A stretch of DNA of 36,053 bases from Myxococcales bacterium SG8_38 (GCA_001303415.1 LJTN01000056.1:1-36053); one strand, 5' to 3'. Counted from the stretch's first letter, positions 22,761 to 31,385 are shown. Notes: generated by a model from the sequence alone, not told the origin. Numbers and translations: made by a program.

Positions 22761-23258
22761 TCACAAACGCTTTCGGTAGATCACACGGATTTCGCTGAAG
22801 CCGAGGGCGTCGTGGGCTCGGCGCGCGCCTTCATTGCCGGACCACGTGGCTGATTCGACGAGCTGGCATCCGGCGCTGACGAATCGCTTTTCGAGCTCGT
22901 GCAGCAGCAGTGCCCCGACGCCGGATCCGCGCGACTCGGGGACGACGTACCAGTCCTCCACGATGCCGCGGCGGGGCAAGAGCCGTCTCGGCTCGACGGT
23001 GACGCGCCCGGTGATGTAGCCGACTGCAGTGCCGCGTGCCTCGGCGATCAACACGTGCGTGCTCCCACCAGCGAGCAACGCCGTGACGTCGTCACGAAGT
23101 ATGCGTTCGTAGTCGCGGTACTCGATGAGTGGCAGATCGCGCTCGGGCACGACTAGGTCGCGATGCTGCTGATAGAGGCTCTTGTGCAAGCCGATCAGCA
23201 GATCGCGATCGGAGCTCTCCGCGTCGCGTATCCGGAGCGTCGGATCCATGAGACGCAA
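22761..23258 (-). CDS. GNAT-family N-acetyltransferase
   Basis: This is a 165-residue GNAT-fold protein. The acetyl-CoA pyrophosphate loop is RGSGVG (R/QxxGxG), preceded by VEDWYVVPES. The C-terminal ALGFSEIRVIYRKRL matches the end of the fold. The N-terminal part RIRDAESSDRDLLIGLHKSLYQQH corresponds to strand 1 and helix 1. The acceptor substrate (amine, peptide or small molecule) cannot be inferred. It faces miaE across a 219-base gap holding the inverted repeat. Confidence 0.9.
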   Translation of the reverse strand: MRLMDPTLRIRDAESSDRDLLIGLHKSLYQQHRDLVVPERDLPLIEYRDYERILRDDVTALLAGGSTHVLIAEARGTAVGYITGRVTVEPRRLLPRRGIVEDWYVVPESRGSGVGALLLHELEKRFVSAGCQLVESATWSGNEGARRAHDALGFSEIRVIYRKRL

Positions 23259-23289
23259 CGTAGAAGGTTCCGAGCCCGCTCGGTAGCTG

Positions 23290-23598
23290 TTAGCGCACGC
23301 GGATCGAGCCCCGGATTCGGCCGAAGGTCTTTCGGCCGATACCCGGTACGCGAAGAATGTCCTCGATTCGACGAAATCTGCGCTTTTCTCGTTCCGCGAT
23401 GATCGCCTCGGCTCGGCTGGGACCGATCCCCGGCAGCCGCACCAACTCCTCGACCGCCGCTTCGTTGACGTTGATGCGGCTGTCTTGCTCCTCGGTCGGA
23501 GGGCCCGTTTCGAGGGGACCGACCCCGTGATCGACGGCGCCTGCCGTGCCCGCGTGGAGCGCGAGCAGGGTGAGCACCAACGCGAGCCGCTTTTTCAT
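23290..23598 (-). CDS. ComEA-like helix-hairpin-helix protein with signal peptide
   Basis: The 102-residue protein has a signal peptide (about 1-21, ending AGA) and a ComEA-type double helix-hairpin-helix DNA-binding domain. The domain starts INVNEAAVEELVRLPGIGPSRAEAII, read here as INVNEAA, LVRLPGIGPSRA and VPGIGRKTFGRI. In ComEA the domain binds incoming DNA during natural transformation, but related short secreted HhH proteins occur in many non-competent species. It starts one base overlapping the stop of the 71-residue gene (TGATG). No other competence gene is visible. Confidence 0.9.
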   Translation of the reverse strand: MKKRLALVLTLLALHAGTAGAVDHGVGPLETGPPTEEQDSRINVNEAAVEELVRLPGIGPSRAEAIIAEREKRRFRRIEDILRVPGIGRKTFGRIRGSIRVR

Positions 23599-23813
23599 CA
23601 GGCTGCCTGTTCGCGGGCACCAGCCTCCCGGGGCTCGCGGGGCTGATAGTCGCGGATCTGCAGCTCCCCGTTGACCGGCATGGCATCGAGCCGAACGCTG
23701 AGGCTGCCGTCACGATTGACGAACGCGGCGCCGACCCGAACCCAGAACTTCCTCCCGTCTTTGTTTCGCTCCACGATTGTGTACGCGATTTTCACCTTGT
23801 TGTCTTCGAGCAT
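23598..23813 (-). CDS. 71-residue conserved-type hypothetical protein
   Basis: The 71-residue protein has beta strands YTIVER, FWVRVGAAFVNRDGSLSV and LDAMPVNGELQIRDY. The pattern resembles small proteins common in Myxococcota, with an aromatic-W-x-R-V-G-x-A-F core, but I do not recognise a named domain. The start is fixed by a perfect AGGAGG ribosome-binding site 4 bases before the ATG (CCTCCT at 23818-23823 on the plus strand). The open frame upstream of this ATG (to 24053) reads into the leader and is not supported. It overlaps the ComEA-like gene by one base. Confidence 0.75.
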   Translation of the reverse strand: MLEDNKVKIAYTIVERNKDGRKFWVRVGAAFVNRDGSLSVRLDAMPVNGELQIRDYQPREPREAGAREQAA

Positions 23814-24017
23814 GTGTCCTCCTGGTTGGGATGTCTCCTTGGCTCGATGCACGTCCCGTTCCATTGATCCTCCGACAAATTCTCGACGGGTACGCCCCGC
23901 GACATGGCGAGCGCGGCACCAGGCGATGGCGGCCGCCACGCGCATCCGGCATCGCCTTGGTTTGTTGCGAGTGAGACTTCCTGTCAGGATTGCGCCGATT
24001 TGACCGGAAGGAGCCAG

Positions 24018-25484
24018 ATGAAGATTACACTTTCTGAGGGTACCTGGGACCAATCTGCTACCGACATCGTCGCGATCGCGATCCCGTCGGCCAAGACAAA
24101 GCTCAGCAGAGCGCTGCGGCGGATCGAGTCCGTGACGGGCAAAGACAGCATCAAGCTCCTCGCTTCGGATGAGCGTTTCGAGGGCAAGGCCTCTCAGACA
24201 CTCAAAGTGGCCGCTGCCGGAAAGGCGAAGGCGCGCTGGTTGCTACTGGTCGGCATCGGAGAAGAACAGGACCCGCAGAAGATCTCGTGGACCATCGCCC
24301 ATGCAGTCGCCTCGGGAGCAAAGGCACAGAAAACAGCGGCCGTCGAGCTTCCAGAAGTGACGCCCGACGCGGTGCGCGCAGCGTCTCAAGGTCTCATGGC
24401 CGGGAGCTACCGTTACACCGAGTACAAGAGCGACAAGAAGGCGGAATCGACGCTCAGCTCGGCCGTGATTCTCGATGCGCCCAAAGACGCGCGAGGGCTT
24501 GCTGCCGCCATTCGCGCTGGAAAGGCGATCGGGGAGAGCGTCAACTTCGCCCGTGATCTGGTCAACCGACCCCCCAACGATCTCAATCCGATTACGCTCG
24601 CCCGTGCTGCATCGAGTGAATCGCGAAAGCTCGGTCTCACTTGCCACGTGTGGAACAAGGCACGCATCGAAAAAGAAGGCATGAGCCTTCTGCTTGCCGT
24701 CAACCAGGGCAGCGCGATCGACCCGCGAGTCATTCACGTCGTCTACAAGCCGTCGCGAGCCAAGAAGAAGATCGTCTTCGTCGGCAAGGGGCTCACGTTC
24801 GACGCGGGGGGGCTCTGCATCAAACCGGCGGCGTCCATGGTCGACATGAAGTGCGACATGGCCGGCGCGGCTTCTACGCTCGGAATCGTATTCGCTGCTG
24901 CACGGCTCAAGCTTCCCGTCGAGGTCCATGCAGTGGTCGGATCCACGGAGAACATGACCGGCGCGAAGGCCTATCGGCCGGGTGATATCTACAAGTCGCT
25001 CGAAGGCAAGACGGTCGAAATCGTGAACACCGACGCCGAAGGTAGATTGGTCCTTGCCGACGTGCTGACTTGGGCGACCCGCAAGCTCAAGCCCGACTAC
25101 ATGATCGATCACGCGACCCTGACCGGCGCCTGCATGATCGCGCTCGGCCCCTGGCGCGCCGGGCTGTATACGGACGACGACGAGCTGGCCGCGAAGTATC
25201 TCGACGCGGCCGACGGCGAGGGTGAGTCTTTTTGGCGGATGCCGCTCGATTCAGATCTGCGGGAGCTGCTCAAGAGCCCCGTCGCCGATCTGAAGCACAT
25301 CGGTGGCCGCTACGGGGGATCGATCACCGCGGCGCTATTTCTCAAAGAGTTCGTCTCCGAGACCACCTGGATGCATCTCGACATCGCGGGGCCCGCCTTC
25401 GTCGAGCGCGCCCATGGACGGCTCCCGAAGGGCGGGACGGGATTCGGCGTAGCGACCGGCGTCAGATTTCTCGAAAGCCTGTAA
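24018..25484 (+). CDS. pepA: Leucyl aminopeptidase (M17)
   Basis: The 488-residue protein is a cytosolic M17 metallopeptidase. The metal ligands and catalytic residues are present: K257 and D262 in VGKGLTFDAGG, MVDMKCDMAGAAS, and the signature NTDAEGR at 337-343. The N-terminal macro-like domain is divergent, as is usual. Two Mn2+/Zn2+ ions remove N-terminal residues from peptides. The start ATG at 24018 has a clear AGGAG ribosome-binding site. The upstream open frame to 23904 covers the 204-base leader region and is not supported by homology. Confidence 0.97.
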   Translation: MKITLSEGTWDQSATDIVAIAIPSAKTKLSRALRRIESVTGKDSIKLLASDERFEGKASQTLKVAAAGKAKARWLLLVGIGEEQDPQKISWTIAHAVASGAKAQKTAAVELPEVTPDAVRAASQGLMAGSYRYTEYKSDKKAESTLSSAVILDAPKDARGLAAAIRAGKAIGESVNFARDLVNRPPNDLNPITLARAASSESRKLGLTCHVWNKARIEKEGMSLLLAVNQGSAIDPRVIHVVYKPSRAKKKIVFVGKGLTFDAGGLCIKPAASMVDMKCDMAGAASTLGIVFAAARLKLPVEVHAVVGSTENMTGAKAYRPGDIYKSLEGKTVEIVNTDAEGRLVLADVLTWATRKLKPDYMIDHATLTGACMIALGPWRAGLYTDDDELAAKYLDAADGEGESFWRMPLDSDLRELLKSPVADLKHIGGRYGGSITAALFLKEFVSETTWMHLDIAGPAFVERAHGRLPKGGTGFGVATGVRFLESL

Positions 25485-25491
25485 GCCCTGC

Positions 25492-27192
25492 TCAGAGGCG
25501 GTAGGGGAACGTCACCTTGAACGAGGACTGCTTGAAGCGCGGTAGACGAGCTCGCTTGACGGCGCTTTCGATGCACGATCCGACCGGGCTGCCCTTGAAG
25601 GGCCCCGAAGCCACCTTCGCGCTGGTGGCGCGGCCCGTCTTGCCGCTGAAGACCACATCGACCGTTGCCGTTCCGCCTTCGTCTTTTCGGCACGCGCGCA
25701 CTGCTCCGCTCACCCCTTGAAGCGCGGTTTTCACGTCGTCGCGGGAAGGCGAATCGGGAAGGCTCGAATCGGTGGAACGCTGCGCCGAAGCCTCCTTGGC
25801 CGCCGACTTCGCAGGCGAGCCTCCCACGACCTCGTCCATGAGCGCGTCGAGGTTGTTGCCGCTGCGCTTTCTGGGCTCGGGATCCTCGGGCTCGGCCGCG
25901 GCCCGCTCGGTCCGCTGGCGGCGCGGTGGGGCGGAGCGGCGATCCTTCGGCTCGGGCCCGGCCCTTCGCGCCTCGGGCTCGGGGGCCGCGTCGGAGTCGT
26001 CGGTGGGCTCTTCGAGCGTGGCCGCTTCTGCAACTTCAGCCGGCTCCGCCTCGTCGAGCGCATCGTCTCCGAGCTCCCCAGGGGCTTCCGCCGCGACTGC
26101 CACCTCGGTCGAATCGGACGATGGCTGGTTCGGTGGCTGCTCGGCTGCGGCGGTGATCTCGAGCGCGTCGTCGTCCCCGCCTCCGAGTGCCATGCCGACG
26201 CCGATTCCCGCCCCGACGATGGCGATCACCGCGATCGCAGCGCCGCCGATCCAGAGCCAACGGTTGCTGTCGGAGGTCTCCAGGGGAGCAGGTCCCAGCA
26301 GCGGCGCACCCAGCGCACCTCCGCCGCCGGCTCCGATGGCGAGAAGATCGTCGACGGACTGCGAGGAGGCGGTCTTGCTTGCCGGAGTCGTCGACTGGGC
26401 GAGCGCGCGAATGTCGATGAGCCCCGAGCCCTCGGCGCCCGCGAGGGGCGCGCTCTTCTGGGCCCCAGAAGAAACCTGAGCCCGACTCGGCGACGCAGAA
26501 GTCGCGGCCGGCCCGCCACCCGATGCGAGCTGCTGAAGATTGCTGAGTGAGAACAGCACCGAGTTCTCGTTGCGCTGGCCGGTCATGCGTTGTGGCGTGG
26601 AGGCTGCGCCCATGGCGCCTGCACCGAAGCTGCCGGGCGACGGGGCCTCGCTCCCCACCGCGGTGGCAGAGTTTTCCAAATCCGTGGGGGTCGGGCTCTC
26701 GTCGAAGCTTGCGAACATGCCGCCGCGGGCGTCGATCTCGCTCGTCGGCTCCCGCCCTCCATCGCTGAACAGATCGCCTGCCGTGCCGAACGACGAGGTG
26801 TCATCTACGGATGCAGACGAACGCTTTGCTTGCGCCGCCGCGCCCCCGAAGACCTGCGACAGCTCCGGGACGTCGCCCGCCACTTTCCAATCGTCGAAGC
26901 CTTCCTTCCACACATAGGAATCCAGGCCCACGCTGCCTTTGGCGAAGAGCTGACTGAGCTGAATCGGCGGCAGCGGACCCTTCTGCTCGCCATCGACGAC
27001 GATGTACCAAACAGCCTCGGTACCCGGGTCCTGGAACGAGCCGGCGACATCCAACGGATGCGCCCCCGTCTGGTCGCCGCGCACCTCCAGCACCGAAGAG
27101 CACTTCTTGCATCGGATCTTGAAGATTTTTCCAGCGACCTTCTCGTCGGCGATCGAGTACTTGGCTCCGCAACTGTCGCAAACGATCTTCAT
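25492..27192 (-). CDS. Zinc-ribbon/GYF-domain membrane protein with AgmX-type C-terminus
   Basis: The 566-residue protein starts at the ATG at 27192. An MJ0042-type zinc ribbon uses C5, C8, C28 and C31. A GYF_2-like domain follows at about 60-110 (VWYIVVDGEQKGPLP and WKEGFDDWKVAGDV). A long disordered Ser/Ala/Pro/Glu region leads to one transmembrane helix (about 315-338). A low-complexity periplasmic stretch comes next, and then a TonB-C-like domain (about 475-566, with a conserved Cys pair ACRK and SCIES). The layout matches the AgmX/PglI-type proteins of Myxococcota, members of which are linked to adventurous gliding. This particular protein may have another role. It ends 8 bases from the convergent pepA stop. 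Confidence 0.85.
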   Translation of the reverse strand: MKIVCDSCGAKYSIADEKVAGKIFKIRCKKCSSVLEVRGDQTGAHPLDVAGSFQDPGTEAVWYIVVDGEQKGPLPPIQLSQLFAKGSVGLDSYVWKEGFDDWKVAGDVPELSQVFGGAAAQAKRSSASVDDTSSFGTAGDLFSDGGREPTSEIDARGGMFASFDESPTPTDLENSATAVGSEAPSPGSFGAGAMGAASTPQRMTGQRNENSVLFSLSNLQQLASGGGPAATSASPSRAQVSSGAQKSAPLAGAEGSGLIDIRALAQSTTPASKTASSQSVDDLLAIGAGGGGALGAPLLGPAPLETSDSNRWLWIGGAAIAVIAIVGAGIGVGMALGGGDDDALEITAAAEQPPNQPSSDSTEVAVAAEAPGELGDDALDEAEPAEVAEAATLEEPTDDSDAAPEPEARRAGPEPKDRRSAPPRRQRTERAAAEPEDPEPRKRSGNNLDALMDEVVGGSPAKSAAKEASAQRSTDSSLPDSPSRDDVKTALQGVSGAVRACRKDEGGTATVDVVFSGKTGRATSAKVASGPFKGSPVGSCIESAVKRARLPRFKQSSFKVTFPYRL

Positions 27193-27247
27193 CTTTCGCC
27201 CCCATCTCGTCCGAGCGCCGAGGGCGCCGAATCGAAGATTCCCCTTT

Positions 27248-27309
27248 AGGACCGCGATCATAGCGGTCCTGTCCTGTGCCGAGCAAGAACTCCACGAAGG
27301 CTTTGCTCG
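27248..27309. repeat. Two consecutive inverted repeats upstream of the zinc-ribbon/GYF gene
   Basis: A perfect 8-base stem AGGACCGC/GCGGTCCT (27248-27255 with 27263-27270, loop GATCATA) is followed by CGAGCAA/TTGCTCG (27280-27286 with 27303-27309, 16-base loop). Both lie in the 157-base gap between two minus-strand genes. Neither is followed by a T-run. The first could be an operator, or both could form the stem-loops of an RNA. Confidence 0.55.
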
Positions 27310-27320
27310 ACCCTTTGGAC

Positions 27321-27351
27321 CCCAAGCTCGCCCAGTCCTTGGGTATTTTTT
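27321..27351 (+). terminator. Intrinsic terminator oriented on the plus strand between two minus-strand genes
   Basis: CCCAAG (27321-27326) pairs with CTTGGG (27338-27343), loop 11, followed by TATTTTTT (27344-27351). It is in the third hairpin position after the two inverted repeats. On the minus strand there is no T-run, so it works only for plus-strand transcripts, although no plus-strand gene is known just upstream. Confidence 0.5.
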
Positions 27352-27853
27352 AGTTTACGATCACCAGCTCGGTGCCGTCTTGCCCGCAGAACAGGTGGGA
27401 TGAAGCGTGACGCACCCCACATTCCGGGCAGATCTTGCTCGCGTCGATCCTCAGCGCGGAGCGGGTCGAGCTCGCGGCTCCATAGAGCCCGTAGGGCACC
27501 AGCTCCTCGGCGTCCTCGGGACAGAAGCTCGCGTCCGCGGGATAGCCTCGCCGGCAGGCGGGGCAGATCATGCCGTGGACGAAAGACCCTGCGCTCGCCC
27601 CCTCGACCAGCGCTGCGCCATCCCGGAAGCAGAAGCGATTTTGCGCCGGGTGGTCCGACAGACATACGGGGCAGCTTCTGGAGGTATGCTGGGAGCCCGC
27701 CTCGGGCACCTGCCGCGCCGCGGCCTCGGTCTTCCCGGTGGGCTTCGGCTTCGCGCGCGTGCCCAGGGCCGCCTTTTTTCGGCGCTCCCTGCGCATCGCG
27801 AGCGATGCCAGGGTTGCGAGCGCGATCACCAAGGTGACAGCCGACCAAGCCAT
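27350..27853 (-). CDS. Membrane-anchored protein with three zinc-ribbon repeats
   Basis: The 167-residue protein has an N-terminal hydrophobic helix (about 3-20) and a basic linker. Three repeats of CPxC-x8-9-F-C-x2-D-x3-L follow: CPVC and FCFRDGAAL, CPAC and FCPEDAEEL, and CPEC and FCGQDGTEL. Each has three or four Cys, so metal binding or a degenerate double-zinc-ribbon is likely. I do not know a family with exactly this triplet. It reads toward the zinc-ribbon/GYF gene. The overlapping frame at 27258-27890 is a shadow. Confidence 0.78.
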   Translation of the reverse strand: MAWSAVTLVIALATLASLAMRRERRKKAALGTRAKPKPTGKTEAAARQVPEAGSQHTSRSCPVCLSDHPAQNRFCFRDGAALVEGASAGSFVHGMICPACRRGYPADASFCPEDAEELVPYGLYGAASSTRSALRIDASKICPECGVRHASSHLFCGQDGTELVIVN

Positions 27854-27890
27854 TTCTCAATAGTGCCGGATCGTCCGATAGGCCGGCCAC

Positions 27891-27920
27891 AAAAAAGCCC
27901 GGGAGACAGGCTCCCGGGCT
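27891..27920 (-). terminator. Intrinsic terminator of the etfBA operon
   Basis: On the minus strand a 10-base-pair stem AGCCCGGGAG/CTCCCGGGCT (27896-27905 with 27911-27920, 5-base loop) is followed by six T residues (27896-27891). It lies 32 bases after the etfA stop. It is the clearest terminator in the window. Confidence 0.92.
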
Positions 27921-27951
27921 GGTTCGCGCGTTGGTGAGGCTCGCGGGACGC

Positions 27952-28914
27952 CTAGAGCTTCTTCACCGCCTCAGTCAGCGCGGGCACTGCTTCGAATAGG
28001 TCGGCCACCAGGAAGTAGTCGGCAACCTGCGCGATCGGAGCTTCCTTGTCTTTGTTGATTGCGACGATGGTCTTGCTGCCCTTCATCCCCGCCAAGTGTT
28101 GGATGGCGCCGGAAATGCCGATCGCGACGTAGAGCTTGGGTGCGACGACCTTGCCCGTCTGGCCGACTTGCAGCTCGGGCGCCACATAGCCTGCGTCGCA
28201 CGCAGCGCGCGAAGCACCCATGGCTGCGCCCAAGGCATCGACCAGCGGCTCGATGATGCTGGTGAAGTTCTCTGCGCTCTTGAGAGCTCGACCGCCGGCG
28301 ACGACGATGTCGGCCTCGCTCAGGTCCGGACGCTCGCTCTTCACGACTTCGACGCCGAGGAACTCGACCTTGTCTGCTGCGGGATCGGTCTGAATCGCAA
28401 TCTCTTCGACGGGGCTCGAGCCGCCGGACTCCTGCGCCGCGCCGAACTCGGACTGACGCACGGTGACCACCTGCTTGTCAGTCTTGATCGCCACGGTTCC
28501 AAACACGTTGCCGGCATACATCGGACGCGTGTAGGAGAGACTGCCTCCTTCGGTATGCACCGCCGAGATGTCGGAGGCTACGCCTGCCCCCAGCTTTGCG
28601 GCAACGCGCGGAAGCAGGTCTTTGCCGAAGGCGCTCGCGCAAGCGACCAGGACATCGTAGCCCTTGCCCGCCGCGGCGACCGTCGCGGCGTATTTTTCGC
28701 ACGTGTAGCCGCCGGGGATTTCCGCCTTCAGCACCTTGCCCGCGCCGTAGCCGGTGAGCTCCTCGGCTGCTGCGCCTGCACCGTCTCCGATGGACAGGAC
28801 GTCGAACGAGCCGCCGGTTCCTTCGGCGATCTGCTTTGCCGCCGTGATGGCGCTCTGGGTGGTCTTGCGTGCCTTGCCCTCAAGCAACTCGGCAACGACG
28901 AGAACATTGGCCAT
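27952..28914 (-). CDS. etfA: Electron transfer flavoprotein alpha subunit
   Basis: The 320-residue FAD-binding subunit has the N-terminal ETF fold ([12 protein letters not shown]). The C-terminal FAD domain shows [39 protein letters not shown] and [12 protein letters not shown]. With EtfB it carries electrons from acyl-CoA and other dehydrogenases to the membrane ETF-quinone oxidoreductase. etfB lies 30 bases upstream on the same strand, and a strong terminator follows. Confidence 0.97.
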   Translation of the reverse strand: MANVLVVAELLEGKARKTTQSAITAAKQIAEGTGGSFDVLSIGDGAGAAAEELTGYGAGKVLKAEIPGGYTCEKYAATVAAAGKGYDVLVACASAFGKDLLPRVAAKLGAGVASDISAVHTEGGSLSYTRPMYAGNVFGTVAIKTDKQVVTVRQSEFGAAQESGGSSPVEEIAIQTDPAADKVEFLGVEVVKSERPDLSEADIVVAGGRALKSAENFTSIIEPLVDALGAAMGASRAACDAGYVAPELQVGQTGKVVAPKLYVAIGISGAIQHLAGMKGSKTIVAINKDKEAPIAQVADYFLVADLFEAVPALTEAVKKL

Positions 28915-28944
28915 GATGGATGCTTCCTTTCCGTTTCTCGAGGG

Positions 28945-29796
28945 TTAGATGACCTTGGCAGTGTTGTGGAGCTTGTCGACGAGCTCCGCGACGTCCTCGA
29001 CGAACGTCGTCTCACCGGAACGCGCGGGCGGCAGCTCGAACTTGGTGTAGCTCAGCGCCTTGGTGGTATCGACGCCCAAGTCGCCTAGCGACATCTGGTC
29101 GATTGGCTTTTTCTTCGCCTGCATGATGCCCTTGAGCGACGCGTAGCGGCCGCCGACTTCGAGCTTCGCGTATTGATGGTCATCCGGAGTCACGCCGTTC
29201 TTCACGGAGCCCGGCTGCAGGATACGGTCGGACGTGGTGAGCACCGCCGGGCCGGTCACCTTGACGGTCGCCACGCCGGTATCGAGCTCGCGCTGAACCT
29301 CGAGTGTCTTGCCATCGTCGTTGGTCTTGATCTTCATCGCGTAGTTGATGATCGGCCAACCGAGCTTTTCCGCGAGCTTGGTGCCCGCAACGTTCGAATC
29401 ACCGTCGGCGGCCTGCTTGCCCATGACGACCAGATCCGGGCTTTCCTTGTCGACCACGGCCTTGAGCACGGATGCCACGATGTCCGAGTCGAGACCGACG
29501 TCTTGCCCGTCCACCAGGATTCCTCGCTCGGCGCCCTTGGCGAGCCCTTCACGGATGATTCTCTGCGTGTGCTCGTCGTTCGGTCCAATGGAGATCAAGA
29601 CGACCTCTCCGACACGTGCGTTCTTTTCCGCGGCATTCTCGGTCAATCGGAGGGCGGCCTCGAGGCTCCAGTCGTCGAACGGATTCATCTTCCATTCGAG
29701 CCCTTCGGATGTGACGGACTTGCCGTCGGCGCTCACCTTGAGCTTGCTTGCGTTGTCCGGATCTGCAACGCGTTTGATGGGTACGAGGATCTTCAC
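28945..29796 (-). CDS. etfB: Electron transfer flavoprotein beta subunit
   Basis: The 283-residue EtfB has KILVPIKRVADP at the start and an AMP-binding region with VVMGKQAADGDSNVAG. It is somewhat longer than the typical length of about 250 because of the C-terminal extension. The start is a GTG at 29796, decided by a perfect AGGAGG ribosome-binding site 4 bases upstream. The longer TTG frame to 29829 lacks one. It forms the heterodimer with the downstream etfA product. Confidence 0.96.
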   Translation of the reverse strand: MKILVPIKRVADPDNASKLKVSADGKSVTSEGLEWKMNPFDDWSLEAALRLTENAAEKNARVGEVVLISIGPNDEHTQRIIREGLAKGAERGILVDGQDVGLDSDIVASVLKAVVDKESPDLVVMGKQAADGDSNVAGTKLAEKLGWPIINYAMKIKTNDDGKTLEVQRELDTGVATVKVTGPAVLTTSDRILQPGSVKNGVTPDDHQYAKLEVGGRYASLKGIMQAKKKPIDQMSLGDLGVDTTKALSYTKFELPPARSGETTFVEDVAELVDKLHNTAKVI

Positions 29797-29838
29797 GCTT
29801 CCTCCTGGATCAGAGAGCCCTTGGGCCAATAACTACCG

Positions 29839-29866
29839 AAAAACGCAGGCGATCTAGGAGCGTTTT
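29839..29866 (-). terminator. Weak candidate terminator at the end of the LOG-like gene
   Basis: The arms AAAACGC/GCGTTTT (29840-29846 and 29860-29866, 13-base loop) form on the minus strand, with a short T-run at 29843-29839. The stem has only three GC pairs and overlaps the gene's stop codon. Confidence 0.3.
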
Positions 29867-30405
29867 GCCGAGCTGTCAAGGAGCGCGGTGAGCGCTTCTC
29901 GGACGAAGGCTTTGACTTCCTCGAAGCTCTCGACCACTCGAACGCTCTCGGGAAGCCTAGGAATGTCGGAGCGCTGCTGCAGATACGCGACAATCGGCTT
30001 TCGATATCGAAGCGCGAGCTCGACCTCGCTGCGCGTTCCCCACGACCCTGCCATCGCGATCAGGACATCGCAGCTCAGTACGTTGATGTGATTTCGCGAA
30101 GCGACGTCGGTGCCCTGCGATCCGCTGAGGTGCAGATGGGTCCGGATCGGAATCTCGACCCAGGGGTTTGGATATCCTTCCGGAGCTTCTCCACCCCCAG
30201 CGCTCGAAGCGGGCAAGATGCCGAGAACGAGCCCTGCCCGGTTCCGCGTTTCGAAGAAGGCGCGGCTCACCGCGCTCATGACGCCCCCGCCACCGCCCGT
30301 GAGAAGGTGCACACGTTCCCCGGCAAGCCAGCGCCCGAGCGCGACACAACGCTCGCGGTCGGAGTAAGCGCCCGACCCCATCACGCCGACGATGGGGAGC
30401 CGCAT
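29854..30405 (-). CDS. LOG-family-like protein (TIGR00725-type)
   Basis: The 183-residue Rossmann-like protein has the features of the LOG/lysine-decarboxylase-like family: PIVGVMGSG at the start, LTGGGGGVM, and SWGTRSEVELAL, the counterpart of the family PGGxGTxxE motif. Here PGG is replaced by AGS (MAGSWGTRSE), so catalysis by the usual phosphoribohydrolase mechanism is uncertain. LOG proteins cleave the ribose phosphate from nucleotide monophosphates, including cytokinin-type ones. The start at 30405 has AAGG upstream. The frame continuing to 30459 overlaps the divergent SDR gene and is rejected. Confidence 0.8.
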   Translation of the reverse strand: MRLPIVGVMGSGAYSDRERCVALGRWLAGERVHLLTGGGGGVMSAVSRAFFETRNRAGLVLGILPASSAGGGEAPEGYPNPWVEIPIRTHLHLSGSQGTDVASRNHINVLSCDVLIAMAGSWGTRSEVELALRYRKPIVAYLQQRSDIPRLPESVRVVESFEEVKAFVREALTALLDSSAKRS

Positions 30406-30443
30406 CTGGCCTTCATACGCCACGTGTGTGATAGAAGCGCGCC

Positions 30444-31304
30444 ATGGGAAGAGACGCAAGAGCCACCCGCTACGCGCTAGTGACAGGCGGCAGCAGCGGG
30501 ATCGGCCTCGAGACAGCGCGCGGGCTGGTGACGCACTTCGACGTCATCGGCATCGTAGGGCGGAACAGCGAGCGACTCGCGGAAGCCGCCCAAGATCTTC
30601 GGTCCGAAGGGGGCCACATCGAGACGTTTGCCGCAGATTTCTCGTCCTTGCGGGAAGTCCGCCGGCTCGCGGCCGAGGTGAAGTCTCGATTCGATTCGCT
30701 GAACGTGCTGGTGAACAATGCAGGGGTCTGGCACAAGCAAAGAACGCTCAGCAAAGATGGTTACGAAGACACCTTCGCGGTGAACCACTTGGCTCACTTC
30801 CTGCTGACCAACGAGCTCAAGGACCTGCTCGTGGCTGGCGCTCCATCCCGCGTGGTGAACGTATCGTCGTCCATGCACTTCCGGCCCGAGTCGCTCCACT
30901 GGGAGGACCTCATGTTCGAGAAAGGGTGGCGGGGCTTCTGGGTCTACGGGCACTCGAAGCTCGCCAACGTGCTCTTTTCGAACGAGCTCGCCCGCCGGTG
31001 GAAGGACCTCGGCGTCACCTCGAACGCCCTCAATCCGGGAAACGTGCGCAGTCGCATCACACGCAACAACGCGTTTCTGAACGCGCTTCACCGTTCGCCG
31101 ATCGCGCGAGTGTTCATCATGTCCGAAGCCGAAGGTGCGCGGACATCGGTATATCTCGCAACGGCGCCCGAGCTCGAAGCCGTTACGGGGCGCTATTTCG
31201 ACAGGGAGAAAGAGGCCAAGCCGAGCAAGGCCGCGACCGATCCCGACGATGCACGACGCCTGTGGGAGATCAGCGAGCGGTTGGTGAGAGACGTTCTCGA
31301 GTAG
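30444..31304 (+). CDS. Short-chain dehydrogenase/reductase, retinol-dehydrogenase-like
   Basis: The 286-residue SDR has the cofactor motif TGGSSGIG near residues 14-21, NNAG in the fourth strand and the catalytic YGHSK (YxxxK). VVNVSSS supplies the catalytic Ser. The insert with FEKGWRGFWVYGHSK and the downstream ALNPGNVRS place it with the retinol-dehydrogenase/WW-domain-oxidoreductase-like SDRs. It should use NAD(P)H to reduce a ketone or oxidise an alcohol, and the substrate is unknown. It is divergent from the LOG-like gene with a 38-base gap. Confidence 0.92.
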   Translation: MGRDARATRYALVTGGSSGIGLETARGLVTHFDVIGIVGRNSERLAEAAQDLRSEGGHIETFAADFSSLREVRRLAAEVKSRFDSLNVLVNNAGVWHKQRTLSKDGYEDTFAVNHLAHFLLTNELKDLLVAGAPSRVVNVSSSMHFRPESLHWEDLMFEKGWRGFWVYGHSKLANVLFSNELARRWKDLGVTSNALNPGNVRSRITRNNAFLNALHRSPIARVFIMSEAEGARTSVYLATAPELEAVTGRYFDREKEAKPSKAATDPDDARRLWEISERLVRDVLE

Positions 31305-31385
31305 CGGCCCGCGAGGCTCCGTCGGGGTGTTCCGTGGTGGGAATTGCACAAGCAACGTCCCTGCAACATTTCGATTGAGGCTCCT

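Noticed and set aside
24243..25112. 289-residue minus-strand frame opposite pepA
   Set aside because: Shadow of pepA, low likelihood composition, no domain.
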